Source: Streptosporangiaceae bacterium
GTDB lineage: Bacteria; Actinomycetota; Actinomycetes; Streptosporangiales; Streptosporangiaceae
Reading direction: 5' to 3'
DNA: 27,943 nucleotides
Assembly: GCA_030040815.1 (NCBI GenBank)
Contig: JASHSZ010000045.1
Location: 1 to 27,943, forward strand
Shown here: positions 8,317 to 16,635 of the stretch, piece after piece
Numbering within the stretch: position 1 is the stretch's first letter
How the letters are laid out: each line of letters opens with the position of its first letter
Translations under genes and position numbers: made by a program
The notes under the pieces: generated by a model
What the model saw: only the letters and a program-made list of their open reading frames with translations
What the model was told of the DNA's origin: nothing
Database searches by the model: none

Positions 8317-9911
8317 CCACAGCCATTCCGCGCCGCGATAGCGCCGGAACTCACGACAGCGACCTGGAGGAGCAAGACACGGGTGTAGCCGCCGCCAGTC
8401 GGAGCGACGGCTACCAGCCGGTCAACCTCGCCGACGACACGCTGGAGCTGGCGACCAGCTTCATCCTGGGACCGGCAGCCACTGGTGGCCATCAGGATCG
8501 TCCGGCAAATCCGCTCGCGCTCGGACGCACAGAGGCTGCGAGTGGCACGCAGCCTGCTCAGGTCGGCCCGGCTAGTGCGCCGGCCGCCGGGCTACTCCGC
8601 CGGGGACTTCACAGACTTGGCTGGGGCGTCGCAGACCAGGCTGTTTCGAGCCTCTCCAACGCCGCGATCAGCATCTACGCCGCCCGTTCACTGATTCCCA
8701 CGGACTACGGCGCGTTCAGTCTCGCCTACGTGACGTATGCGTTCGCGCTCAACGCCTCCCGTGGCCTAGCGACCGATCCGCTCATGGTGAGGTTCAGTGG
8801 CACCGATCGGCCGGTATGGCGCCGCGCCGTCGCTGGTAGCTCTGCGACGGCGCTCGTCGTCGGGCTGGCCGCGGGCATCTGCGTCCTTGGCGCGTCGGCG
8901 CTGATGACTGGACCCGCCAAGATGGCCTTCCTGGCTCTGGGCCTGACGATGCCCGGTCTGCTGCTCCAGGACAGCTGGCGATACTCCTTTTTCGCGCTCG
9001 GACGCGGGAGTCAGGCGTTTCTCTGCGACGGCGTGTGGGTCGTCGCGATGCTGCCAGGGCTAGCGGTGATCCGAGCGACGCACCATAAGAGCGTCTTCTG
9101 GTTCGTGCTCATTTGGGGCCTGGGCGCGTGCGCGGCCGCCGCGACCGGGCCCGTACAGGCTTGGGTGGTCCCGCGGCTGTCCAAGGTGCAGAGCTGGGTG
9201 TCACGAAATCGGGACCTCGGTCCTCGCTATCTCGCCGAGAACAGCGCCAACAGCGGCAGCTCTCAGTTGCGCAGCTACGGAGTGGGTGTGATCGCGGGCC
9301 TCGCGTCCGTGGGGTACATCCAGGCCGCCAACACCCTGATGGGCCCGTTCATGGTCATCTTCATGGGCATATCACTCGTCACCGTGCCGGAGGCAGCCAG
9401 GGTGCTGCGCCGGGCGCCACGACGACTGCCGCTTTTCTGCCTAGTCGTCGGCTCCGCGCTCGCGATCGCAGCCACAGCCTGGGGTGTGGTGCTGCTCGTC
9501 ATCCTTCCTCGGGGCTTCGGGAACTGGCTGCTCGGCCCGATCTGGCGACCCGCCTACCCGGTTCTGCTCGGGACGATGATAGGCGTGGCCGGGGCCTGCT
9601 TCATAGCGGGAGCGAGCGCCGGCTTGCGCGCGATGGGCGCGTCGCGACGAAGCCTCCGCGCACAGATCATCGCTTCGTTGGCATACGTGGCGGCGGCTCT
9701 GGTCGGAGCTGCGCTCGACGGGGCAGTTGGCGCCGTCCGCGGGTCCGCGTTGGCCGTGTGGGTCGGCGCAGTGCTGTGGTGGTGGCAGCTTCACCTGGCC
9801 CTGCGAGAATGCGATTCGGTGCCTGAGGGTCAGGGGCTCTGGGCCAGCCAGTCTGGTGGTCGGCACCGCATTCCGCCGGAATTGTTGAGTGACAAACCGG
9901 CCAACCGTTAG
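8313..9911 (+). CDS. Wzx-type polysaccharide flippase (MOP superfamily membrane protein)
   Basis: A 532-residue polytopic membrane protein, hydrophobic from about residue 105 to 510 in a dozen or more segments, as in MOP-family lipid-linked oligosaccharide flippases. The first membrane block (LGWGVADQAVSSLSNAAISIYAARSL and onward) has the usual Wzx N-terminal pattern. It would move undecaprenyl-diphosphate-linked repeat units across the membrane. An unusual hydrophilic N-terminal extension of about 100 residues, rich in Ala, Asp and Gly, precedes the first helix. Either the true start lies downstream or the extension is a real cytoplasmic tail. The ATG overlaps the SDR stop (ATGA), which supports the full-length start. 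No polymerase gene follows; the next gene faces the other way. Confidence 0.82.
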   Translation: MTTAIPRRDSAGTHDSDLEEQDTGVAAASRSDGYQPVNLADDTLELATSFILGPAATGGHQDRPANPLALGRTEAASGTQPAQVGPASAPAAGLLRRGLHRLGWGVADQAVSSLSNAAISIYAARSLIPTDYGAFSLAYVTYAFALNASRGLATDPLMVRFSGTDRPVWRRAVAGSSATALVVGLAAGICVLGASALMTGPAKMAFLALGLTMPGLLLQDSWRYSFFALGRGSQAFLCDGVWVVAMLPGLAVIRATHHKSVFWFVLIWGLGACAAAATGPVQAWVVPRLSKVQSWVSRNRDLGPRYLAENSANSGSSQLRSYGVGVIAGLASVGYIQAANTLMGPFMVIFMGISLVTVPEAARVLRRAPRRLPLFCLVVGSALAIAATAWGVVLLVILPRGFGNWLLGPIWRPAYPVLLGTMIGVAGACFIAGASAGLRAMGASRRSLRAQIIASLAYVAAALVGAALDGAVGAVRGSALAVWVGAVLWWWQLHLALRECDSVPEGQGLWASQSGGRHRIPPELLSDKPANR

Positions 9912-9970
9912 CGACAGCAGTTCGTCGCGCACACCAGCTGTGACTCAGCTCGACTCCGCAGCCTGATCCG

Positions 9971-10909
9971 TCACGCCACTTTCCACTGGCGACCCACAAT
10001 CTCAGCTGGCATAGCAGCCACGTCGGCAGGGTCAGCCGGGCCCGCCTGATTGCCATGCCGATGCCAGGCGCGGTCAGCGGCCCAGGCCGCCAACGCGCGG
10101 TAAGATGCGCGTTCGTCGGCAGGCGACAACTGCGAACGCCTAATTGCGGCGGCAAAACTCCACACATACTCGGCATAGAGTCGAATCACTGGGTTGCGTA
10201 TCCTGTCCGCCCGGCGCGGGTCAAGGTTCGCGCACCAGGTACGCACCGTTCGAAATGCCCGCTCGGCCCGCTCGGGATGATCGCGGCGGAAGTAGAGCCA
10301 GTCAGGAACGTGATAGAAGCGGCCGAGCAACGCAAGTTCTGCGACGATCGTGCGATCGGCTCGGTAGTAGCTGCCATTCAACGCCGTGCGGCGAAGAACT
10401 GCGGTGCGGATAACCCCGCCGTCATCGTCCCCGCCTTGGTCGAACAGCACGCTCCTAAAGCGCTCAGCGGGTGACAGCGACGCCGTACGAAGCTGATACT
10501 TGGGCGCCATGATCACCGTGCCGGATCCGTCGACGATGGCGGTCCAGGAGTGCGCAAGCACCACGTCGGGGTGCTCATCGAGGACCCCGATGCAGCTGGT
10601 CAGCAGCTCAGGCGCGTACAAGTCATCATGGGATGCCCATTTGAACAGTTCGCCATTGGCCTGATGGACCAGGAAATTATGGTTCGGTGCGGCTCCGATA
10701 TTAACCGGGTGGCGAAAGTACTTGATCCGGCTATCAATGTATTGATAGTGTTTGCAGATCTCCGGAGTGCTATCGGTGGACGCGTTATCAGAAATGATAA
10801 GCTCATAATTGTCGTAACTTTGGCTGAGCAGGGCTTCGATGGACTCGGCCAGAAAGTTCTCGCCATTGTAGACCGGCAGTCCTATGGTCAGCCGTGGGCT
10901 ACCGCTCAT
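9971..10909 (-). CDS. GT2 family glycosyltransferase
   Basis: A 312-residue GT-A transferase, with TIGLPVYNGENFL (8-20) at the N-terminus, SDNASTD (40-46) in the nucleotide-binding part, and a HDD motif (94-96) supplying the DXD-type metal ligand. Family length is normal and no membrane segment is evident, so it would act at the cytoplasmic face on the lipid-linked intermediate. It stands alone on its strand, convergent with the flippase (59 bases between stops) and divergent from the pyruvyl transferase. The ATG is preceded by GAGGAG. A strong hairpin sits 70 bases upstream in its presumed leader. Sugar specificity cannot be read. Confidence 0.87.
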   Translation of the reverse strand: MSGSPRLTIGLPVYNGENFLAESIEALLSQSYDNYELIISDNASTDSTPEICKHYQYIDSRIKYFRHPVNIGAAPNHNFLVHQANGELFKWASHDDLYAPELLTSCIGVLDEHPDVVLAHSWTAIVDGSGTVIMAPKYQLRTASLSPAERFRSVLFDQGGDDDGGVIRTAVLRRTALNGSYYRADRTIVAELALLGRFYHVPDWLYFRRDHPERAERAFRTVRTWCANLDPRRADRIRNPVIRLYAEYVWSFAAAIRRSQLSPADERASYRALAAWAADRAWHRHGNQAGPADPADVAAMPAEIVGRQWKVA

Positions 10910-10978
10910 TCGCTTACTCTCCTCGTCACTGCTGCCACCCTGCTTGCGGCGTGCAGTGTGGCAGATCGACTGCCTGAA

Positions 10979-11013
10979 GACAGCGTGGCCAGCTGCTGCT
11001 GGCCACGCCTGTC
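10979..11013 (-). promoter_or_regulatory. Strong hairpin in the GT2 leader
   Basis: CGTGGCCAG at 10984-10992 pairs perfectly with CTGGCCACG at 10999-11007. The stem extends through GACAG 10979-10983 with CTGTC 11009-11013, leaving C11008 bulged. That makes 14 base pairs around a six-base loop. There is no U-tract on either strand. It could be a leader structure for the leftward GT2 gene or a rho-independent-like terminator without a tail. Confidence 0.4.
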
Positions 11014-11065
11014 ACTGAAGAGCACCGAGCGGAGTACTTTGATACGAGGCTGCCCCAGGCTCCGG

Positions 11066-11248
11066 TCAAGCCGCCCAACCGCGTTTTGCATCGGTGCCCG
11101 GCAGCCGATCGCTCCCTCCGCTACCCGTGCGAGACCATGGCTGGCTCGTGCGTAGCCAACAACGATGGCGCGCCGCCATCATGACGTGCTTGGGCCCGCA
11201 GACGGCCGTCAGCGGCCGCCACTCGTGTATCACCAGGTAGTCGTCCAC
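11066..11248 (-). pseudogene. Possible gene remnant in the 10910-11324 intergenic region
   Basis: A leftward frame from GTG 11248 is preceded by AAGGAG and opens VDDYLVIHEWRPL. Its first 27 or so codons nearly all end in G or C, as in genuine genes here; further on the bias fades and the protein looks random before the stop at 11066. This fits the 5' end of a decayed gene, but chance is possible. The remainder of the 415-base gap holds the GT2 leader hairpin and, presumably, divergent promoters I could not define. Confidence 0.2.
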
Positions 11249-11324
11249 GCTCCTTCTAACGGCGGGTACGCGTCACTTACCACCGCGCCGTAATTCTCCG
11301 AGAGCTTTTAGGACCACGATTCGT

Positions 11325-12647
11325 ATGAGCCGATTCAGGGCAGCCAGTGCGCACGTGCTGGCTGCTAACCAGCTAAACGCGGGGCGAGCGGCCGCCTACA
11401 CTGCGGAAGATGACCGGCTGTTGCAACGCGCGGAACGGCGAGCGGAAGCGAACAGGATAGGCCTGTTCGGACTCCTTGGTTCTGGCAACATTGGCAATGA
11501 CGCCTCAATGATATCGGTCGTAGCCTACCTAAGGAAAGCCCATCCAGATGCGGTCATCGACGCCATGTGCAGCGGTCCCGAACAGCTGCGGGACATTCAT
11601 GGTATCGACAGCATCCCGATATTCTGGTACCAGTATCACGATTTCCGGAGGCTGCGTGCTGCGGCCCCGATCTTGAAGGTCTTGGGCAAGGGATTTGATG
11701 TTGTGCGAACTGCCGCATGGGTCCGCCGACACGACGTGGTCATAGTGCCTGGCATGGGCGTGCTCGAGACTGACTTGCCGATTAATCCCTTCGGGTTTCC
11801 ATATGCTATCTTCCTGCTCAGCGCCTGCGGCAAGGTTTTCGGTACCAAGGTAGCGTTCGTCGGTGTCGGGGCCAACGTAATCAAGCAGCGCGCGACCCGA
11901 TGGTTCTTCTCCAAGGCGGCGCGGCTAGCGACTTACCGTTCCTACCGCGACGATTTCTCGCGTCAAGCCATGCGCACGATGGGCGTAGATAGTCAGTTGG
12001 ATGACGTCTCTCCGGACGTGGCCTTCGGACTGCCACTGACTGCGAGTCGGCCAGGTGACCCCGATACGGTCGCTGTCGGTGTCATGGATTTCCACGGCTC
12101 GAACGATGACCGGGCCCAGGCGGCTCAGATTTATTCTCGCTACGTCGACAGCATGACCAGCTTTACTGCCTGGCTGATCGCGCAGGGCTGGACCGTCCGA
12201 CTGGTCGTAGGAGACGTCACATGGGATACCAGGGTTGCGCAAGAGATCATAGCTCGTGTCGCGGACCGGCTGCCTGGCCTTGATCCGGACCGTCTAGCTG
12301 CTCAGCCGATTTACACCGTAGCGCAGCTAGTTGAGGCACTGGCGGCAGCTAAGTTTGTGGTGGCCGCCCGGTATCATAACGTCATTCTCGCGCTCAGGTT
12401 GAACAGGCCCACGATTGCCATTGCTTACGCGCATAAACATGAAGTGCTCATGAGCGACATGAATCTTTCAAGATTCGTGCAACAAGCGACATCAATAGAC
12501 ATAGATCAGATGATTGCCCAGTTTAGTGAGCTAGCGGCCTGTTCGGACTCGCTGGTAGAGAGGATTTCTGAACACAATGCTGTGAATGCTCTGCAAGTGG
12601 AGGAGCAGTTCAAGAAGATGTCCGAATCGCTGCTTTCTTGGCAGTGA
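11325..12647 (+). CDS. Polysaccharide pyruvyl transferase family protein (CsaB-like)
   Basis: A 440-residue protein of the pyruvyl transferase family, which transfers pyruvate from phosphoenolpyruvate to a sugar as a ketal. The N-terminal GLLGSGNIGND loop (49-59) and a C-terminal ARYHNVILAL segment with R349 and H351 match the family's conserved sites. VIVPGMGVLE (139-148) is a further family strand. The protein extends about 45 residues before the core, longer than minimal members. TAGGA at 11308-11312 is a weak, distant ribosome site for the ATG. The last quarter of the gene is visibly richer in A/T than its neighbours. Members of this family also carry out non-pyruvyl reactions, so the family call is firmer than the exact reaction. 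Confidence 0.82.
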   Translation: MSRFRAASAHVLAANQLNAGRAAAYTAEDDRLLQRAERRAEANRIGLFGLLGSGNIGNDASMISVVAYLRKAHPDAVIDAMCSGPEQLRDIHGIDSIPIFWYQYHDFRRLRAAAPILKVLGKGFDVVRTAAWVRRHDVVIVPGMGVLETDLPINPFGFPYAIFLLSACGKVFGTKVAFVGVGANVIKQRATRWFFSKAARLATYRSYRDDFSRQAMRTMGVDSQLDDVSPDVAFGLPLTASRPGDPDTVAVGVMDFHGSNDDRAQAAQIYSRYVDSMTSFTAWLIAQGWTVRLVVGDVTWDTRVAQEIIARVADRLPGLDPDRLAAQPIYTVAQLVEALAAAKFVVAARYHNVILALRLNRPTIAIAYAHKHEVLMSDMNLSRFVQQATSIDIDQMIAQFSELAACSDSLVERISEHNAVNALQVEEQFKKMSESLLSWQ

Positions 12648-12688
12648 ATGGGCCGCCGTAACCAGCCAACCGGTTAAGAAGGTGCACC

Positions 12689-13669
12689 GTGGCGCACACT
12701 GCGTCTCTATCTCAGCTCCAGAAGCCTCCGTGGGCACTCGTGAATGGACAGCTCGTCCGCTATGAGGACGTGCGGATTCATATCAGCGCCGAGGCGCTGA
12801 CCCGGGCGCTGAGCGTGTTCGAAGGCATAAAGGGATACTGGAGTCAATCGGGAGAGATATTCGCGGTCAGGGAGCCTCGCAGACACTTCGAGAGGCTCTG
12901 CAGGTCGGCGTCGCTGCTGCAGATCCCTATCGATTTTACGTACGAGGAATTCTTCGCTGGGCTCGGGACACTGGCGGAGCAGCTGCTGACTCCTGACCGC
13001 GATCTCTGGTTCCGGCCTACCCTTTACGTCACCCACGGCCACTGGGGCGAAGAGACGACAGCCGACCTGGTGGTTACGGCGTTCAGCCAGCAAAAAGACG
13101 ACCCTGACCCGATGCGACTCGGCGTGAGCACGTGGCGACGATCTCCTGACGTGGCCTTGCCAGCGCGCGTGAAGTGCAGCGCGAACTATGTGGTAGCCAG
13201 GCTTGCGCGGATCGAAGCTCGGCGGGTGGGGTACGACGACGCACTGCTACTCAACGACTTTGGCCGTATCGCGGAGGCGACCGGAGCTTGTGTGCTGATG
13301 GCCGATCGCAACGGCATCGCGACGCCGCCCAGCAGCGAAGGCTGCCTCGACAGCATCACCGTGGATGTCCTAGAGCGTGCCGCCCTCGATCTGGGTCTGA
13401 CATTCGAGCGGCGCCCGATCGAGCGAACAGAGCTGCTGTCTGCGGATGAATGCGGCGTGGCCGGCACAATCTCAGAACTGACACTCGTCACCGAAGTCGA
13501 TGGTTTCCAGTACCAGCGGTCGGGCGTTCTGGCACGTCTCCGGCAGCGATATCTGGAATTGATGCGAGGCCAGAGCGAAGGCTTGGGCGTCGACCTCGTT
13601 CCCCTCGTCGTTCGCGACTCCGAACAGGTGTCTGATGGTCAGCGGACGGTTCGCGTCGGTGCCGGGTGA
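12689..13669 (+). CDS. Class IV aminotransferase, branched-chain (IlvE-like)
   Basis: A 326-residue PLP enzyme of fold type IV. ALSVFEGIKGYW (40-51) is the usual branched-chain aminotransferase N-terminal motif. K162 in ARVKCSANYV is the predicted Schiff-base lysine. E196 in RIAEATGACVL aligns with the Glu that contacts the PLP ring nitrogen. The family motif here is normally close to EGAGENLF or EGSGSNIF, so this copy is altered after the Glu and may differ in substrate. GTG is chosen as start with AAGAAGG upstream. It follows the pyruvyl transferase by 41 bases on the same strand. Its place inside a polysaccharide cluster is odd: it may supply an amino acid or D-amino acid for decoration, or be a general metabolic gene caught in the locus. 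A lyase of the aminodeoxychorismate type is an alternative. Confidence 0.83.
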   Translation: MAHTASLSQLQKPPWALVNGQLVRYEDVRIHISAEALTRALSVFEGIKGYWSQSGEIFAVREPRRHFERLCRSASLLQIPIDFTYEEFFAGLGTLAEQLLTPDRDLWFRPTLYVTHGHWGEETTADLVVTAFSQQKDDPDPMRLGVSTWRRSPDVALPARVKCSANYVVARLARIEARRVGYDDALLLNDFGRIAEATGACVLMADRNGIATPPSSEGCLDSITVDVLERAALDLGLTFERRPIERTELLSADECGVAGTISELTLVTEVDGFQYQRSGVLARLRQRYLELMRGQSEGLGVDLVPLVVRDSEQVSDGQRTVRVGAG

Positions 13670-13687
13670 GGCAGGCGCGGGCGGTTC

Positions 13688-14368
13688 TCAGACCAACGCA
13701 TTCTGATCGGACGGCACGAGCACGGACTTCGCGCAGCTGAACGCTTCGGCGTAGGGAGCGCGGCACTCGATCCCGCGAAGTCTGGCCAGGCCGAGGAACA
13801 CCTCGTCGTCCCACCAGTCACGGTTGTGCTGGGAAGGGAAGCAACTGTGCAACAGCTCAACCTTGCGCCGTGCGCGGTCCGCCGACATCGGGACGTAGAC
13901 AGACGGCTGGCCGCGGCCCAGGTCCCCATCCCATTTGGGGATCTCGTAGGCGAGATACAGGTGATCGCGGAACACGGTCGGGATGATCTCGCCGATCGTC
14001 CGGTGATCCTGGTGGGCATCGCGCTCCTGTGGCGCGATGATCAGGTCCGGAACGGACGAGCTGGCCACCTCGGTGAGGATGCCCTTCACCTCGTCCCAGA
14101 TCGCCGGCAGCCGGCCCTCGGGCAAGCCGTGGGACGTGAAGATGACCTCCGCGCCAGGGAAGAAGCAGCTTGCGGCGTGGCGCGCTTCCGCTTGCCGTTC
14201 CGAGCTGCCGGTAAGTAGCACGTAGCGCACGCGCAGGCCAGGATGACTTTCCGCGAGCGCCATGGCGAGACCGCCCGCGCCGATCTCGATGTCGTCCGGG
14301 TGCGCTCCGACGGCCACGATGTACAGGTCCGCCTGCGGCGGGAGCGCCAGGCGCAGCGGCAGCATCAA
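13688..14368 (-). CDS. PIG-L family deacetylase
   Basis: A 226-residue zinc hydrolase of the PIG-L/LmbE family, which removes N-acetyl groups from amino sugars and related molecules. The metal site is visible as AHPDD (22-26) and as HQDH (119-122). No signal peptide is seen, so it would act in the cytoplasm. It is the last gene of a leftward trio and its ATG overlaps the stop of the nucleotidyltransferase by four bases (ATGA). Together with that gene and the C-methyltransferase it points to a modified, possibly amino, sugar. The actinobacterial family also includes mycothiol-pathway enzymes (MshB, Mca), but the context favours a polysaccharide sugar. Acceptor unknown. Confidence 0.87.
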   Translation of the reverse strand: MMLPLRLALPPQADLYIVAVGAHPDDIEIGAGGLAMALAESHPGLRVRYVLLTGSSERQAEARHAASCFFPGAEVIFTSHGLPEGRLPAIWDEVKGILTEVASSSVPDLIIAPQERDAHQDHRTIGEIIPTVFRDHLYLAYEIPKWDGDLGRGQPSVYVPMSADRARRKVELLHSCFPSQHNRDWWDDEVFLGLARLRGIECRAPYAEAFSCAKSVLVPSDQNALV

Positions 14369-15243
14369 GCAGGCATCCGAGCGCTGGCGCCCGCCGCGTC
14401 TCCCGCGCTGACGTCGCCAGGACCCTCGAGGGCGATCCCCGCCGCCGGGACCGCGGCCGACCGGTCAGCGTCCCAGATCATCCACGGGCAGTAGCCCCGG
14501 TGGTACATCTCCTCCAGTTGCGCTCGTTCCTTTACCGTGTCGGCAGGCGACCAGTAGCCCTTGTAGGGGTAGGCCAGGACGCGACGCTCCGGAACCAGTC
14601 GCCGCATGATGGCGTCCTCGACCAGATCCTCACCCTCATTCAGGTAGTCGAAGATTTCTGGCCGGAGGACGAAGTAACCGCCATTTTCCCACTGCCGCAG
14701 GTCACGCATGGGAATCAGCTGACTGATCAGCCCGTCGTCGCCGATCTCCACCACGTGGTGCGAGGACTGCGGCGGGACAGCTAGCAGGCTCGCCACCGCC
14801 CCGCTCGCCTCGAACCGGGCGATGGCATCCGGCAACGGGGCATCGGTCAGCACGTCGGCGTAGTTGGCCAGGAACATTGGCTCGCCCGCCACGAACCGCC
14901 GCACCCGGCGCAGCCGCTCGCCTATCGGCGAGTTCAGCCCGGTGTCCACAAACGTGATCCGCCAGTCGGAGATATCGGTCCGGAACAGGCTGACATCGCG
15001 TGCCCCGTTCTCGAGCACGAAGTCATTCGAGGTGGTCTCGTCATAGTGCAGAAAGAAATCCTTCACGTGCGATGCGCCGTAGCCGAGGCACAGCACGAAA
15101 TCGGTATGGCCGAAATGCGCGTAGTAGCGCATCACGTGCCACAACAGTGGCCGCTCGCCGACCATAGCCATCGGCTTAGGAGCCGTGGTAACGCCATCGC
15201 GCATCCGCATACCCAGCCCGCCGCAGAACAGGACGACCTTCAC
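14365..15243 (-). CDS. Sugar-1-phosphate nucleotidyltransferase, glucose-1-phosphate cytidylyltransferase-like
   Basis: A 292-residue nucleotidyltransferase. The N-terminal signature loop reads GGLGMRMR (8-15), followed by APKPM (21-25) with the expected catalytic-site lysine K23, and PLLWHVMRYYAHFG (32-45), which strongly recalls RfbF/DdhA glucose-1-phosphate cytidylyltransferases. NYADVL around D130 replaces the usual YGDGV-type metal-site motif of RfbF while keeping the Asp. It would activate a hexose-1-phosphate, probably with CTP, at the head of a deoxysugar pathway. The GTG start has a strong AGGAGG that overlaps the stop region of the C-methyltransferase, 11 bases away. The C-terminal 35 residues are longer than the roughly 257-residue family norm and low in complexity. 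CDP versus dTDP or UDP specificity is inferred from similarity. Confidence 0.82.
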   Translation of the reverse strand: MKVVLFCGGLGMRMRDGVTTAPKPMAMVGERPLLWHVMRYYAHFGHTDFVLCLGYGASHVKDFFLHYDETTSNDFVLENGARDVSLFRTDISDWRITFVDTGLNSPIGERLRRVRRFVAGEPMFLANYADVLTDAPLPDAIARFEASGAVASLLAVPPQSSHHVVEIGDDGLISQLIPMRDLRQWENGGYFVLRPEIFDYLNEGEDLVEDAIMRRLVPERRVLAYPYKGYWSPADTVKERAQLEEMYHRGYCPWMIWDADRSAAVPAAGIALEGPGDVSAGDAAGASARMPA

Positions 15244-15254
15244 GCGTGACCTCC

Positions 15255-16529
15255 TCAGATCACATTAAGCTCGGGAATCGGGAACACCAGCCGTCCACCC
15301 CATTCGCGGACATACTCAAGCTGCTGCATGATTTCGGTCCGGAGATTCCACGGCAGCACAAGGACGTAATCGGGCTTGGTTTCGGCCAGACGGCCTGGCG
15401 CGTAGACCGGGATATGCGTCCCCGGCAGGAACTTGCCTTGCTTGACCGTGCTCCTGTCTACGGTGTAAGCGAGCAGGTCGGACCGGATGCCGCAGTGATT
15501 GAGTAGTGTGTTGCCCTTCCCTGGGGCGCCGTATCCTGCCACCGAGCGACCGTCGGCCGCAGCGCCAAGCAGAAACGTGAGCAGGTCGCTCTTGATTTTC
15601 AGCACCTGTCGGGCGAAGCCGGCGTGACCCGCCACCGTGTGCAGCCCCGCTGCTTCCTCCGCGTCGAGTACGTCCTTGACCCGGCCGGTCGGCTCGCCGG
15701 CTGCCTCGGTAGGCCGGGCGTAGACGCGCAGCGATCCGCCGTGCGTCTCCAGCTCGTCTACGTCCACCACCCGCAACCCGGCGACGCCGAGCGCGCGCGA
15801 GGAGGTCAGCAGCGAAAGATAAGAAAAGTGTTCGTGGTAGATCGTGTCGTACTGCCGCCGCTCGATGAGCCGCAGCAGGTGCGGGAACTCCAGCGTTACG
15901 GTGCCGGTGTCCTTGACCAGGGCGCGCAGCCCGCTGGCAAAGCCACGGATGTCCGGGACGTGGGCGAACACGTTGTTCGCGGCCACGAGGTCAGCTTGTC
16001 CGTAGCGCTCCGCGATCTCCCGGCCGGTATCCGGTCCAAGGAAGCGGACCTCGGTCCTGATGCCGCGGGCGCGCGCCGCCGCCGCGACGTTTGCGGCCGG
16101 CTCGACGCCTACTACCGGGATTCCCGCCGCGTGGAAGTGCTGTAGTAGGTAGCCGTCGTTGCTGGCTACCTCGGTGACGAGGCTGTCCGCGCCCAGGCTG
16201 AGCTGCTCGATCATCGCGTGGGCATATCGCCTCGCGTGCTCGACCCACGAGTCCGAGTAGGACGAGAAGTACGCGTAATCCGAGAAGATATCCTCGCCGG
16301 GTACGTACGCCGGCAGCTGTACCAGCAGGCATGAGCCGCATATCCGGACATGCAGCGGATAGAAGACCTCGGCCGAGTCGAGCTTGTCCGCGGGAACGTA
16401 ACTCTCGCAGAGCGGAGACATTCCCAGGTCGACGAAAGTCTGCGTGACGTTGGCGTCACACAGACGACATGAATACTGCAAGGATGCGCCCTGCCCTTCC
16501 ACTAGCGAGCCCGCTGCCGGGCAGGCCAA
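15255..16529 (-). CDS. NDP-hexose C-methyltransferase (TylC3/TcaB9-type)
   Basis: A 424-residue SAM-dependent sugar C-methyltransferase with the three-part family layout. An N-terminal zinc finger uses C21, C24, C64 and C67. A central SAM domain carries EVASNDGYLL (120-129) and NNVFAHVPD (185-193). A C-terminal Rossmann-like domain includes GYGAPGKGNTLLN. The catalytic YHEH motif (231-234) is intact; as I recall, its equivalents in TcaB9 include the general-base His and the Tyr and Glu tested by mutagenesis. It would methylate C3 (or another position) of a 4-keto-NDP-hexose. The start is uncertain: TTG 16529 gives the longest form, while GTG 16502 and TTG 16481 are in frame and keep the first Cys pair. 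It heads a leftward operon with the nucleotidyltransferase and deacetylase, and diverges from a degenerate relative. Confidence 0.88.
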   Translation of the reverse strand: MACPAAGSLVEGQGASLQYSCRLCDANVTQTFVDLGMSPLCESYVPADKLDSAEVFYPLHVRICGSCLLVQLPAYVPGEDIFSDYAYFSSYSDSWVEHARRYAHAMIEQLSLGADSLVTEVASNDGYLLQHFHAAGIPVVGVEPAANVAAAARARGIRTEVRFLGPDTGREIAERYGQADLVAANNVFAHVPDIRGFASGLRALVKDTGTVTLEFPHLLRLIERRQYDTIYHEHFSYLSLLTSSRALGVAGLRVVDVDELETHGGSLRVYARPTEAAGEPTGRVKDVLDAEEAAGLHTVAGHAGFARQVLKIKSDLLTFLLGAAADGRSVAGYGAPGKGNTLLNHCGIRSDLLAYTVDRSTVKQGKFLPGTHIPVYAPGRLAETKPDYVLVLPWNLRTEIMQQLEYVREWGGRLVFPIPELNVI

Positions 16530-16578
16530 TCCTAATTGCGGTAGCGAGTGTCGACGTACCCGAATGACTTTGCGGGAA

Positions 16579-16602
16579 GCGTCCGAGCTTGGTCTCCGAC
16601 GC
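16579..16602. promoter_or_regulatory. Imperfect inverted repeat between the divergent methyltransferase genes
   Basis: GCGTCCGAG (16579-16587) and CTCCGACGC (16594-16602) form nine-base arms with one mismatch and a six-base spacer. The 24-base dyad is centred in the 106-base gap between the two divergent genes, so a dimeric regulator bound here could control both. No -35/-10 pair could be fixed. Confidence 0.3.
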
Positions 16603-16635
16603 GTTTAGCCTCGGGTAGGGAAAGGGAGGCCGACC

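Noticed and set aside
9936..9950. Small AGCTG/CAGCT hairpin between the convergent flippase and GT2 genes
   Set aside because: Five-base arms and no U-tract are too weak to call a terminator.
10906..11091. 61-codon leftward frame ending in an ATGA overlap with the GT2 start
   Set aside because: The frame runs through the strong hairpin, has no recognisable features, and its overlap can arise by chance.
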